DNA from: Paragordius varius
Taxonomy: Eukaryota; Nematomorpha
Reading direction: 5' to 3'
Assembly (NCBI GenBank): GCA_964247055.1
Contig: OZ176052.1
Coordinates: 1,116,001-1,180,000 of the forward strand
DNA length: 64,000 bases
A program made the translations under genes and the position numbers. The notes beneath the pieces were generated by a model, which saw only the letters and a program-made list of their open reading frames with translations, was not told where the DNA came from and made no database searches. Of the stretch, positions 10,397 to 25,300 are shown one piece after another. Within the stretch, counting starts at the first letter, position 1. Every line of letters begins with the position of its first letter.

Positions 10397-13300
10397 CTGC
10401 ACAAAAGAATAGTTTGCGAAAATTAGATGGGAAAATAATTAATCATATAAGATGGATACTTTTATATATCGTAATAGTATAAAATTGTGCTATATATATA
10501 TAATAGTATGAATGGTTGCTTATTTCACAACACTATGGTTGGGCAATTTGCAACACGCAGGAGAGTGTATATGGAAAAATGAAAGGATATAATTGTTTAT
10601 TCAACACTTTGTTTGTTTTTTTCCATACACTACTGTGTTACAAATTTCTCTGGTATAGTGTGAAATAAGCAACCATTAAAATGCATACTGTATATATATA
10701 TATATATATATGCATAATTAATTGGATTCAATTTATATAGAATTAATAGACAATTATATAAAATCAAACGATAATTGATAGGTGACTTCACCACACGTAC
10801 AAAAATATATTTTCTACAAATAATAGTAGGAATTGCGCAATAAAATTAAACATAATTATTTTATAAAGCTATCACATATCTACATATCCATAAAATATGG
10901 TAATATGTATTTAATATAAAGACAAACTGAAATGAATTAAAACTCTATAATCTTAATTTTAACAAAAATACTGAGAAATTATATATTATTGGGCACAAAA
11001 TACAAATTATCAGTTTAACACTATCTTGAAAAATTGAAATTTCATGCACTGCACTATTATAATGATAAAAAATATTCATTCTCAATGCTATAAAAAAATT
11101 AGATCGATTAAAATTTAACTTTGTTTGAAAAATTTAGCATTTTACAGTATAAAAACACAAAATAAAAAATGTAAATTACTTCGAGTATACTCTTTTTAGC
11201 TTGGTGATACAATAGTACACGCAGGGCCCAAAGGAAAAATGTATCGCTACACTGGCGAGGTATTTTAACACGATCATGTTTAAGGCGAGACTTTATAGCT
11301 AATTGACGGGATCGTTCGATCGTGGGATTAAGGGAGGCATCAAAATGTTCCTGTAACCATACGAGCGATCTGAAAACAAATAATTTGATAAAAATTTAAA
11401 AAAAGCCAAAAAAATCATATATATACATTTAGGAAACTTAAATAAAGTTTGGTTTTTTGACTATTTTTGTATAAATTTACTACGTTAAATAGATGGCAAG
11501 TAACATATTATTATACTTTAACAATACAAGCAATCTGAAAACAAGCAAAAGTTAATGAATAAAACATAATCGATGAAAAAAATTACATTTGAAAAAAAAA
11601 AGCTAAAAAAAATCATCGAAAAATTAACATGAAATTTCGTTTTTTAACTATTTTTGTAACGTTAAAAATATGGCAAAACTTTAAAAATTTATTATACTCC
11701 TCTAACCAAACGAGCGATCTAAAAACAAATACACAGTAAAACACGCAAAAACATATTTATGGTTAAAAATTACATTTGAAAAAAAAAACAAAAAAATCAT
11801 ATACATTTGGGAAAACTTAAATAAAATTTCGTTTTTTGACTATTTTTGTATAAATTTACTACGTTAAATAGATGGCAAATTAACGTTAAAAATTTTAGTG
11901 TATAAGGAGAAGCCGCCATAATTCCGAAATAAAAAAATTAATTAAATCTTTCCCATTTTTCATATTTAACCAATACAGGGGAGGGTAATGAATATATTAG
12001 TATGACCGCGACTTTTTCAAAAAAATGACAATCTCAGACTTAGGTTAGAGCCTTTAAAGCTTCAAAATTGGTTTGTCTAAAAAAATATTTATCATAAAAA
12101 CGCATATTTGGGACAACAAAAAAAACCAGCATTACATAAATTAATCCAAAATTAGGTTTTAAAAAATATTAGAAAAACTAAATTATTAAAAATAATTATC
12201 ATAAAAACGCATATTTGAGACCGCCAAAAAAACCAGCATTATATAAATATTTTCCAAATTTTTATATAAGTTTGAAGATTTTAAAAAAACTAAATTGTCT
12301 AAAAAATTATTTAGCATAAAAACGCATATTTGAGACCGCCAAAAAAACCAGCATTATATAAATTTTCTAATCCAAAATTTTATAAAAAAAGTTTTAATAA
12401 AATAAAAGAAAAAAATTGTTTAAAAAAAATTATTTATCACAAAAACGCATATTTGGGACCACCAAAAAAACAGCATTATATAAATTTTCTAATCCAAAAT
12501 TTTAAAGTTTTAAGAAATAAAAGAAACTCTAAATTGTCTAAAAAAGTTATTTAGCAAAACGCATATTTGAGACCACCAAAAAAACCGCCTTATAAAATTT
12601 TTTTAATATAAAATTTTAAAGTTTTAAGAAATAAAAGAAACTTTAAATTGTTAATTAAAAAAAATTATTTATCATAAAAACGCATATTTGGAACCATCAA
12701 AAAAACAGCATTATAAAGATTTTCTAATCTAAAATTTTAAAGTTTTAAGAAATAAAAGAAACTCTAAATTGTCTAAAAAATTATTTATCACAAAAACGCA
12801 TATTTGGGACCACGCAAAAAAAACCAGCATTATATAAATTTTCTAATTCAAAATTTTAAAGTTTTAAGATAAAATAAAAAGAAAAACCTGGTAACTCCAA
12901 AAGCTGTAGCATACATCATATCATGACGCACGGGGTAAGGTATAAGCATGGGATATTCATGGACTAGGTAAGTACACCATTGAGGCATAGATACAGTACA
13001 TAGGGCTAGGGGATTCTATATATATATATATATATATTTATATTTGTTAAAAATTAAATTATAATCAAATAAATTCACAAATATAATTAAAATGAAATAT
13101 AAATGTTTTTTATGGATAGAAAAAAACAATATGTTTTATTTAAACAATATTTTTTAATCGCTAAAATGATTACATCAATTATGATATGTATATGATTGAG
13201 AATTTTACATTTTTAATTTTATATTTGGCAACCCACTCCATGAGAGATTTTATTATTAAATGTGGTTGTTTTGTATATATCCAAATTTTCACTTAAATTC

Positions 13301-16300
13301 GAAATACTTCAAAAAATTATCAAAAAACTTCAAATAATAGATTTATTGATAAACTAAAAATCTAAAGAAATACCCAGGTAATACGTTCAAAAAAAACCAT
13401 AAAAAATACCAAAATTTGGTGCATAATTTTGTGTGATAACTTTTTTGATAAAAATAATTCACGCATCATCATGGTTTGTAATTCATTTTCATTCGTTATT
13501 GTTTCAAAATTATTATTATTAGGGTTGTCATTTAAGGCGTATGGTTTAGTTGAAAAGGGTGAAGTTATGATTAAAACATCAGAAATTATATAGTATAAAA
13601 CTTTAATCAAGTCCAGGACAGTTTGTAAATGTTTATTGTAATTATTACAATTATTAATATTGTTAATATTATTATAGTTTGATTGAGGAAAAGATGGTAC
13701 ATTACTGTGTTTTTGTTGTGGAGTTTCGCTTGAAAAATCTGTGTTTGTGATATAAATATTTGCAACAATTAATAAAATCATAAATTTTATCAAACACTCT
13801 AATTGGGAATAATTAAATTTGGTTTAAAAAATATAATTTAGTATCACCAAAACCACAAAGAAATTTAAAATAGAGTGTTCAATGATTAAATAAAGTAATA
13901 ACATCTTACGAAATGGGACAGAGATAACAAAAAATGTTTTTTCTTCAATTATATTTAATATTGCTCAATTAATCCTACCAAAAAGTGTTTCAAAACCTCA
14001 ACACATAATTTTTTTCCCCTAATATAAAGATATTTAGAGCGCACATTTTTTTATACATAAAAAAAGATTATTAACCGAACATTATTAAAAATAAGTTACC
14101 TAAAGTTTGATTATTCTTTTCATCAAATTTATTAGTGGTATCTTGTTCATTGTTTAGAGGCGCCATTTTATAAACGAGTCGAAACATACACGGGTCCCAT
14201 ATCCGTTTAAGTTTTTCATTTAATGATATTGGCTTATTACTATTTTCATAATCATTATTGCAATCGCTATTTTCACCCGTAAAAGTTGGATAAAGTTTAT
14301 GTAGAATAAATTCTTGTATAATAGTGAATATGGTACATTTATCAAATGTGTCATTTGGGGTTAAAGGCAATTCTCCTAGTATTTTACGCCCATATATGGC
14401 TTTTAGGGTTAGTTCAATGTGTTTTTGTTGGCTATCAGAGAGTAAAATTGTAGATTTACCATTATTGAGATTAGAATTAGCATTGATGGTATGAGATGAC
14501 ATAAAATTGACAGTAGGGATTTCGTCTTGGTCCCCCCTTGTAATATCTGACATTTGGCTGTTAACCGATTGTGTTGTTGATGATAGTGATGATAATCCAA
14601 CAGGTGCCAATTCAAAAGCTATGTAAGAATTGTATGTATAAATTTTTTGAAAGTAACTAAATGAACTATAAAAATTTTAATAAAAAATGTCAAATTTTAT
14701 GATTTTTTAACAGTAAAATAATTTTTAATAAGGGATTTTATGCCAAAAAATTTACCAGTATATAACCTACAGCCGTGGTTCTTAACGTTTTTTTGTTCAA
14801 GGCCCACGAAACTCAAAATATGCGCCTCCTCTCTCAAAAAGACCAACATAAAAATGTGTAAAGTTCATTATAATATTATAAAAATCCCAATCAATGAGAT
14901 CCTTGTTTGTGCAATTTTATAAACTATCTTTTCCATATCGCAATGACAAATCTTGATAATTTTCACAACTGAAATCCTTCAATTTGCTTTTGGTTTTATT
15001 TTTTAATTAAATTTGGTAAATTTTTTGCGCTCCCTATTAAGAACCACTGAACTACAGTAAAAACTCCCTTGTACTTATAAAATGCCACATATTTTTCCAA
15101 AAAATAATATTTTGAATTAGTCCTATTCATTTATGAAGATGTCATCAAAATGAGAAGATTTTCAACTTCTTAGTATCAATTCTATAAAAAAACTTTTTTT
15201 TACAAAAGAAAAAAAAACACCATAAAATTGAAATATAAAAAAATCTAATTTTTATATCATACACACATTTTAGCATCATTGCTATATATATAGCTCATTA
15301 ACAGGTAAAAAAAAGATTTTATACGCAAGTTAGGATGTATGATAGACCACACATCTTTCATATCAATATCGTTAGTTTGTGGGGCATTATAACGCCCTGG
15401 TCTAGGGTCAAAAGCGGGCACAAGAGCTGAATACTTTCGTGTAAGGACATATTCAGAGCTCAATAATTGGCTTTGAGATTGTTGAGTTGTCACCATCGTA
15501 GTATTATTGGTATTATTAAAATTATTATTATTGTTTGGAATAATATTAAAATTGTTGGGATTAGTTTCTGAAAAATCAAAAACACAAAAAACATAAAAAT
15601 ATGTCAACAATATTATCGAGGCTTGCAAAAAATGAGGAAAAAATTACGCAAGTTATTATAAAGATTAGTATAAGCAAAAATATTTTATTGTCGAATATTA
15701 CTTAAAAAACGATTAAAAAGCTAAAATAATAAATGTTATAAAATTTAATTTTTTTCCTAAAACGTAACAACTGATATTAGTATTTAAAAACCCATACTAA
15801 TGTTTGTTACTGATATTTTTGCATTTCTTATCAATTTCTTTTAAAGATAACAAGGTTTTTTTTGAGGAAAAAAACCATTAAAATAAATCAAATCATTCCA
15901 TATTTTATAGATAGATATAAACCGCAAATTTAAATACCTTTTAATGTTAAATATTACGTTTTTGTTCCAATAACAATATAAAATATATGTAATATCATAA
16001 AAAATTTCTTACTAGGCGTACGCGTCTCACAAACTGCAGCTTTTGATGACAAAAAATAATTTTGAATTAATTTATTAATGGCTCCCCCACTCTGTTGATA
16101 ATTATTAGTGTTTACTCGTGTGGCGGCCATAAGCTTACGACGATCGGATGATATTAAAGTAGAATTTCCCATTGAACTAGTTTGTGGTTCTAAATATTTT
16201 GGATAAAATTTATTTATTAAAAATTATTCTTTAAAATATATATAATCTCTAAAAATGTTAAAATATTTTTAATTCAACATTGAAATACGATAAAAATGAA

Positions 16301-19300
16301 TAAAATATAAATTATATCCTACTCATAAAACTCTAACTAATCCATGTATGTTCCTTTATATTTATATTTTAATAGAAATAAAAAATACGATGATTTTCAG
16401 TTATTTAGGATTTATAAAAGCATAAGAAGACTAAAATTTGGAAATCGACAATGTTACAGTAAAAACTGAATTTATATGGATAAAACGAAAAACATATAAA
16501 TACAATATTTTTTCTAAAAAACAACAATCATACTTTTTTTAAATCTAAATTTTAGCCATATAAATTATTTATTTACATTTATATAATATATATAATTGAT
16601 TGTGTTACCAATATACATTTCTACTAATCCATACTTTGCAATTTTTAACAATTAATTATTTAACGTTTAAAATTTGAGTTAAAGAATATGGCTGTGGAAA
16701 AACCTATTTGACTTTATATTTTTACGTTTTGTCCCCGTATATAAGTTCAATTTTTACTGTAAAATTTAAATAAATTAAATGGTAAAAATTTGCATAACTA
16801 ATTGTATAATAATTTACTTTTTATATTGGGATTATGGTTATTTAAGCTATCAAACATCCTCAATTCTTCAGCATTCAAAATTATTTCCTTCGGTTCTGAC
16901 TTTGGATTGGTTGAGGATGTATTAATTGATAATTTATTTTTATTCGTAGAAGTTTTTTCTGATGGTATATCAAAATCTGAAGCCTATAATAAAAATTAAT
17001 AAAACTATTAATAAAAAATTAAAAATTAATTTTAAAATCGAGTAAAAGATATTTAAAAGTTAAATGTAAATATATATAATAGGAATGTAGGTTTTTATCT
17101 AAATTAAATTATTCAATAAAATTTATGGAAATATATTGTAGTATTACTTTGAAAGCCGGATTTATGGTTCGAGATGTAGATGGTATTTGTTCTGAATACA
17201 ACAAGTCTAAAAATGATATACAATTGTACATTTTTTAACATTTTAAAATTTATGAAACCGTAACAATATAATTCTTTTTTGATATATTATATTTAAGGGA
17301 AAATAGACCAGACAGATAATACTAAATTTTATTATTTAAAATCCAATTTTTGATTGATAAAAATATAAAAAACGAAGAAAATAATTATCTTTAAACCGAC
17401 GTCTCTCCCCCCCAATATGTTAAAAAAAGCAGATATTTCACCTATTTCATTCAAAGAGGTCGTCGTATTATCTTGGTGACTTTTGTTAGCGCTTTCATTA
17501 CAGGTAATACCTATCGTTTCATCAATCAAGGCTTGTATTAATGGGTGATGATGTCTATTTAGAGCCAAATTTTCATTAGTTTCAAGGGAATTATCATTAT
17601 TTTGCGTAAAATCTTGTTTAAAATCTTTATTATTGAGTCGTACAGTGGCAAGCAAATTTTGCATGAATAATGTTGATGAGGTAGGCATATTATGTTGTTG
17701 TTCATCCGCCGTAATATCTAAATCTTCTGCAGTCGTATTTGAATTGGTTGTATCAATTTCACCTTCATCATCCTCTCCGTCTTCATGTTCGGGGTAATGT
17801 CCCCCCTCTCCTAAGTGAACAAAAAAAACGGCGTTTTAAATGGTGGATAAAATAGTTTACAAAGGGAAAATACTGCAGGTAGAGAGTTAAAAAAAGAAAT
17901 TACCATATTTATTTTAAACTCAACACCCTTGAACATTCAATTTCACTCTTGAGCAGTTAAAAATTCACCTTTGTATAATATTCATTCTTGAACAATTTAA
18001 TTTTACACACACCCTTGAACAATTCATTTTTACATACGCTCGAACAATTAAAATTTACTCTACCCTTGAACAATTAAAATTCATTCTTGAACAATTCAAA
18101 TTACCTATTAAACAATTAAAATTCACCCTTAAACAATTTAAATTCACCTTTGAACAATTCAATTTTACACACACCCTTGAACAATTCAAATTTACATACG
18201 CTCAAACAATTCAAATTCACCCTTGAGCAATTCAATTTTACATACGCTCGAACAATTGAAACACCCTTGAACAATTCAATCTCACCCTTGAACAATTCAA
18301 TTTTACATACGCTCGAACAATTAAAATTTACTCTCTAACAATTCAACTGCCCTCTTAAACAATTCAATTATACGCTGGAACAATACGATTATACCCTGGA
18401 ACAATTCAATTTCACCCTTGACAAATTGACCCTAAAATGAATAAATCATGTGTTTTCAAGCTAATATAACTCAGGATTAATATAAATTATTTTTTTATAG
18501 ATTAGTTTATTATTTATATATCATGTAAATTAGTAACGAAATATCATTTCCTAAAAATATAAGAAAATATATGTAATTTTTAATATTTCCAATTACATAT
18601 AATTTGTTTTAGGATGAATTCGAATCGTTCAAGGGTGAATATTAAATATAAATGGTATATTGATATATTTTATAGTTAATTTTGGGCGTAAGAGCGAATA
18701 TTAATACATAATAATGATATATAAATTATGTTTCCATCAACTTCTTCAGATAATATATTAATATATTGATTTGATATTACGCCAAAAATTTATGGTACTA
18801 AATTCATCTTGTTCCCTGTCTTGAGAGTAATCTACTCCTAAGAAAAACGGTAAAAAAAGGTTCGAAAAAAATGTTAAAAAAAAATTAAAACTCTTCCATA
18901 ACTAAACTGAATTGGTTTTATTTTGAAAAAAACTGTTTTTCAGAAATATGGTTTGAATTCCAGTCAGAAACCGAAATAACGGTTCCAAAATTGTAAGGCT
19001 ATATAAATAATGTTTTGATAAATTTTTTACATTTTTACCGGTTTTATGTAGGAAAAGAAACGGAACATTTGTAAAAATATAGATTTAAATGATTAATTTA
19101 ACATCTAACTGATACTATTTTAAAAATATGATAAATCTTGTATAATTTTATTTTTTTAGTTAAACCGTAAATTTTCAAATGATATCTACTTCAAGATACT
19201 AGTTGAAAGTTCGCAAACTTGTGCAATTCAAAAATATTTTTTCAAATTTTATTTTAACAATCATAATATCAATCATATTACTATCAGTGGGAGATTCATC

Positions 19301-22300
19301 AGGATTTTGATGTCTTTCCTCAGGGAAGTACATTAAATTAAGGTCTAAATCTGCCCCATCATTATTTTCCTCGCCCTCGTTTTCATCACCTTCATCGTCG
19401 TCCATTTCAATCAAATTTTCTTGATTCATGTTATCTTGTAAGGAAATAAAAAAAATAGTTTTAAGTAAAAATTGAAATTATACACAAAAAAATTTCTAAA
19501 AAAAATGTAAAACAAAAAATTTAAATTATAAAGTAAGCCATATTTTTTTAAACCTGTAATATTCCCATATATAAACTATTTTACAATTTTGATAATATAA
19601 AAAACTAACAGTTTACAGCTCTATTCCCTATTTTAAAACCCAAAATCTCATGATGAATTATATAGAAAAAATCAACATTTTAAAAATATGGTCCTTTTAT
19701 AAGTTTTTCCTAGTTTTATATTAATTAAAATTTTGGTTGAGTGTAATTTAACAATTTATATCTCCGTGCCATCCCTATTTTTCAAAATCTCACGATAATT
19801 TATATAGTGAATAATCAAAATTTTAAATATATGGTTTTGTTTTTGAAAAAAATTTGTCCTTAAAGTTTATAAAAAAAATTAATTTTCCAATATATTTATA
19901 TTTTTGTTTTTTCCTACTTTCTTCTTGTAAACCTATTTTTAAATCCAAAATCATGATGAGTTTTATTTTTTTATAGATCAGGCTTTTATAAATTTTGTTG
20001 TCCTTTAAGTTTATACAAAAATTTTATTTTTCAATATATTTATATTTTTGATTTTTCCTACTTTCTTCTTGTAAAGCCGAAGATGGATCTCGTTCAACCA
20101 TAAAATTAATTAGTAAATCTTCATTGTTGGGGTTGATTTGAGCAGTCCTGTCATTAGTTTCATTATTAAAGTATTCATCAATATCTGTGTTCCTATCCTC
20201 TTCAGTTTGAATTAGGTCCAATAGGGTTGAAACAAATAATAGACCTATAATAATACATGACATGGCATAGAATGAATATATCATTAAACGTTTAGTAGTA
20301 TAGTAAAAATTAAACTACTTTTGGATGAAGAAAATAGTGTATAAAGATTTTTTGTAAAAAATTAAACTGAATAGGCATTGATAAATTTAACCTACAAAAG
20401 GTATAAATCAAGTAATATCTGTATAATATATAAATTCACGATAAAAAGTGGGATTTTTTAAAAAAATGGTAAAAAGTTGTTAATGTAGACATGTGTAGGT
20501 AATCTATGCATTTTGAAATATTAATTAACAAAATATACTACACTGGGAAACATGAATACTTACATTAGAAACTTGATTCAATAAAAAAATAGTAATTTGG
20601 ATCCTAGTAAAATTTATAAAATTAAACTATATTATGTATCAAAAATTTTGGGAATATAATTAATTTTATAAATTTTACGAATATTCAAATTACTTTTTCT
20701 ACATAACATATTAGTTCTCGTTGACAATATTAATTTAATTAAATCCTCTCCTTCGAAAAAAATGTAATTCGTCGTATATTTGTTTTCACAAAATTAATTG
20801 TATAAAGTATTGTCCAAATAATACATACCATTTGGAATTTGAATTCACCCTTGAAGAATTTAAAATTACCCCCCAAAAAATTGTGTTTTCAGGCTAATAT
20901 ATAACTCATCATTAAAGAGATATATTATTATGGCATAGTTATTATTTTTTCAGCATTACATTTTAACGAAATTTCATTTTTCAAAAACTATAAAAAAATA
21001 TAGGTAATTTTTAATCTTTTAAAAACACATAATTTATTTTAGGGTAAATTTGAATTGTTCGAAGGTGAATTTAAAGTGTACCTACTATATATTTTTAAAA
21101 GTTTAAACTTTTAAAAGTCACACTTCTTACCTTGGTGATTAGTATCTGTGCTTGAGGTAGATGAATTTCTTTGATTAGATGATGTCGTAGGGGCGACATA
21201 ATTATCAATCCTGTTTGTATCAACTATATCAATATTGTGTTATAATAAAAAATTATTAAAAAATATCAACTTTTTTATTAATTTCAAATATAAATATATA
21301 TTAATCCTTTAATTTCCAAGATTTTTTTGCCATATTTTAGCAAACTTATGAAAACCTTTTTACCTTTAGTATCGCGTGGTTTGAAATAAAGGAATTTTTA
21401 CCTATTGTGTGCCTTATATATTTACACACATTTTTTTCATCAATAGGTTATTAATTTACGTATATGTGACCATATTTTGTTGGAAAAAATTGGCCTTTTT
21501 TCATTCAAACAATGGTTAATTTTCAGTATTTTTAATATTACAAATTATAAAAGTTTTTTTGAATTTATGCTGTTTAATTTTTTACCAAAAACCTTTTGAC
21601 TGTATAAAATTTAAAAAAATTAATATTATTACAAAACTTGTAATAAGTAGTTAATAGTTTTATTGTCAACAAAACTTATTTGAGTGTAATAACTTTTTTT
21701 TCAAAAAATTTATAGCTTACTAACCATTTTTATCCAATTTTTTCACACTTATATCCTCATTAGGGCAGGTATCAAGAGAAAAGTATGAGGTTAAATCTGC
21801 ATTTGCAAAATTTTGTTGGCTGACTCCTACATTCATGTTAGATTTTTCTTGTAAAGTAAATTCTTTCTTCTGAGTTTGTTCGTTATTTTCACCCTCATCA
21901 TCGTCTTCAGATGAGGAAGTTGATATAAGAAATGTGCCTTTTTTCCCACCTACTATATATATATATATATATATGTCATTTACAATTAAAATTCACCCTT
22001 GAACAATTCAAATTCACCCTTAAACAATTAAAATTCACCCTTAAACAATTAAAATTCACCCTTAAACAATTAAAATTCACCCTTAAACAATTCAAATTCA
22101 CCCTCGAACAATTCAAATTCACACCCTTAAACAATTCAAATTCACCTTTAAACAATTCAAATTCACCCTAAAAATAAATTTTGTTTTTTCGAACTAATAT
22201 AACTAATTATTAATATGAAATATATGTTTATGGTATAGTTTATTATTTTTTCAGTATTATTTTAATTTAAAACATAATTTAGATTTTTTAATAATATATA

Positions 22301-25300
22301 AAATATAGGTAATATTTAATCTTAAAAAACTTATATTTTATTTGAGGGTGAATTTGAATTGTTCGAGGTATATCATTTACAATTTAAATTCACCCTTGAA
22401 CAATTCAAATTCACTCCTCAAATATTATATGTTTTTTAAAATTAAAATTTACCTATATTTTTATATATTTTTTAAAAATAAAATTATGTTTTTAATTAAA
22501 ATAATAAACTATGCCATAAACATATATATTATATATAAAATGAGTTATATTAGTTTGAAAACACAATTTATTTTAAGGATATATATGAATTGATTGAGGG
22601 TGAATTCGAACTGTAAATGGGATATAATGATTAATATTTAATGATTAAATAAATTAATGATTATGTTTTTTAAACTTGAATAATTTTGAGATAAATGATC
22701 AGCTTTTTTGTTTTAAATCTATTCACATTAAACTATTTTCGTAAATTAAAACCAATTAAATTTTTTGATTTTTTTTTGGGTGTTAAAAAAATGATTTTAA
22801 TTTAATAAATTTTGACAAAACTAAAGTAAACTATATATTTTACGGATGCAAGTTAAAAAACCAACGTTTTGAGGTTTGTTCGTTATAAACATTTTTTTAG
22901 CGGTTCTAGAAAAATTTTGGTTAAAATTCGTTTTTATACAAGTATGTATGATTCAAAGACACTGCATTTGTTATAATTTATGGTAAAAATACATACCATT
23001 TACAATTCAAAGTTCCCCTTGAACTAATATTAAATTCAACCTTCACAATTATCTTTACCCTAAAATAATTTATGTGTTTTCGAGTTAATATAACTCATAT
23101 TATTAATAAATATCTCTACGGCTTAGTTTACTATTTTTTTCAGTATTATATTAATTTCAAAATTTCATTTTTTAAAAAATAAAAAATATAGTTAAAATTT
23201 AATCTCAAAAAACACATATTATATTTTAGGGTGAATTCGAATTGTTCTAGGGTAATGGTATATATTGATGTTTTCATTAGAATTTTCAAAAAAATAACTA
23301 AAGTGTACCATTTTTTCGATTCCGTTGCACATTCAATTTCCACGATTCATTTTTGGTATTATTGACATTAGGCATCCTAACATATAAATATATTATACGA
23401 ATTTAGGAAAAATTAATTGGAAAAACATCTAAAGTATGATAAAAACCCAAAAAACGCATTACCGACTATCTTTAATTTTAAAAAATTAACATATTCTTTA
23501 ACTTTTTTTCAATTCTCTTCCATCAAAGTTTTTTTTAATTTTGCTTGTAATAACATATTATAAAAGTTAGAAAAATTACTTTCGATCGTTTTCATTCCAA
23601 CTTTATTTAATTAATCATTTATTGTTGTATTGAAAATTTTGCTATCTTTTTTGAAATATAATAATCTTTTATTTATAACTTACTTTTTTTGATAACTTAT
23701 TATACAATGATTTTTTCAATTTTACTGTTAATTAAAATTATACGGACGTAAACGTAAAATATAAAGACAAATATTTTTTTTAAAAGAGACAACCATAGTT
23801 TTTATTTTAAAACCTTAATTTATCCTATATAAACTATTTAATTACAATTATTAAATACATAGAATTGATTGTGTTAGTAATATATATATATATATCTCTA
23901 TTTCACTTTTTGTCATTTAAAACAATATGAGTTGTTATATTGCTATAAATCATCCAAGTTTAATAAGTATGGTTGTTTTTGCCTTTTAGAAAAAAATATT
24001 TGTCTTTACATTTTTACGTTAACATCCGTAAGTATAATTTCAGTTTTTACGTTGTACATATTGTTAATAACTTACTTTTGATTGTTGAATTTGCCTGAGG
24101 TGCCAGGTATGGATTGTTGCTCTAAAGATGAATATTGAGAGGATGGATAATTTTCTAAATGTTGTTGGTAGTTATCGTGACATGAGGCTAAAAAAATAAA
24201 AAAATTGCAAGGAAATTTTTTTATACAATAACCATATATAACATTTACAATTCAACTTCACTCATAAACAATTCAAATTCACCCTTAAAAATAAATTATA
24301 TGTTTTGTAAAATTAAAAATTACCTATATTTTTATATATGTGTGTTTAAAAAATAAAATTTTATTTTAAATTAAAATATTAGTGAAAAAATAATAAACTA
24401 TGCCATAGAGATATATTTAATATTAATAATGAGTTATATTAGTTCAAAAACACATTATTTAAGGTGATTTGAATTGTAAATGGTATATTACAACATAATT
24501 TTATATATGAATATACTACATATATAAAACTGAATTTCAGATCGAGGTTATATAAAATATATTAATAAAAGACAGAAATAGGAACAAAATGAAAACTGTA
24601 ACGACAAAATCAAAACTCAAAATCATTCATGTTATTATATATATATACCAAATTTTTTAACGCTGATGGTAAAACAATTAATAAAAGTTTGAATTTTTAA
24701 AACAAGTGTACTAATAGATGATAGGCGAAAAAAATCCAATTAAAAATTTGTTTTTACTTTTTATTTATTATTTTAGAATTAATCTTTACTATATATATAT
24801 ATATATATATATATCCTAAAACTACCCCGCCGTAGTTGCATTCGTAAATCCATGGCTAATTATAAAAAAGACCAAAAAAACCATAATCATAAAACTTTTG
24901 ATATTTTTTTTGGTTTCGTTTTAATTTTTTTTCCTTATCCTGACAAAGGTTAGACAATAACCGACTGAAAATTAGATATTTATTAAATAAATTAACTATT
25001 TATTTAGTTTTTAAAAAAATCATTTATACGCGTTTTTGCCATTTACATTAACTTACACCATATAACCGAAAATTAAATATTTATAAAATAAATTAACTAT
25101 TTATTAATTTTTAAAAAGAATCATTTATACGCGTTTTTGCCATTTACTTTAACTTATACAATTATAACGGAAAATTAGAATTTTATTAAATAAATTAACT
25201 ATTTATATTTAAAAAAAATCATTTATACGCGTTTTTGCCATTTTTAACTTATACAATTATAACCGACCGAAAATTAGATATTTATTAAATAAATCAACTA

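Noticed and set aside
12330..12554. 74-codon frame on the plus strand
   Set aside because: It is a product of the 115-bp minisatellite and repeats its own sequence.
14740..14922. 60-codon frame starting [14 protein letters not shown]
   Set aside because: It runs across the edge and interior of a hAT-like element inside an intron.
18150..18338. 62-codon frame with LNNS repeats
   Set aside because: Also translation of stacked family A arm units.
17920..18440. Regularly spaced near-identical 20-mers resembling a CRISPR array
   Set aside because: Units abut each other with no unique spacers, they are one arm of a transposon family found throughout the window, and the genome is eukaryotic.
21932..22171. 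79-codon frame with [13 protein letters not shown] repeats
   Set aside because: Translation of stacked family A arm units. Not a gene.
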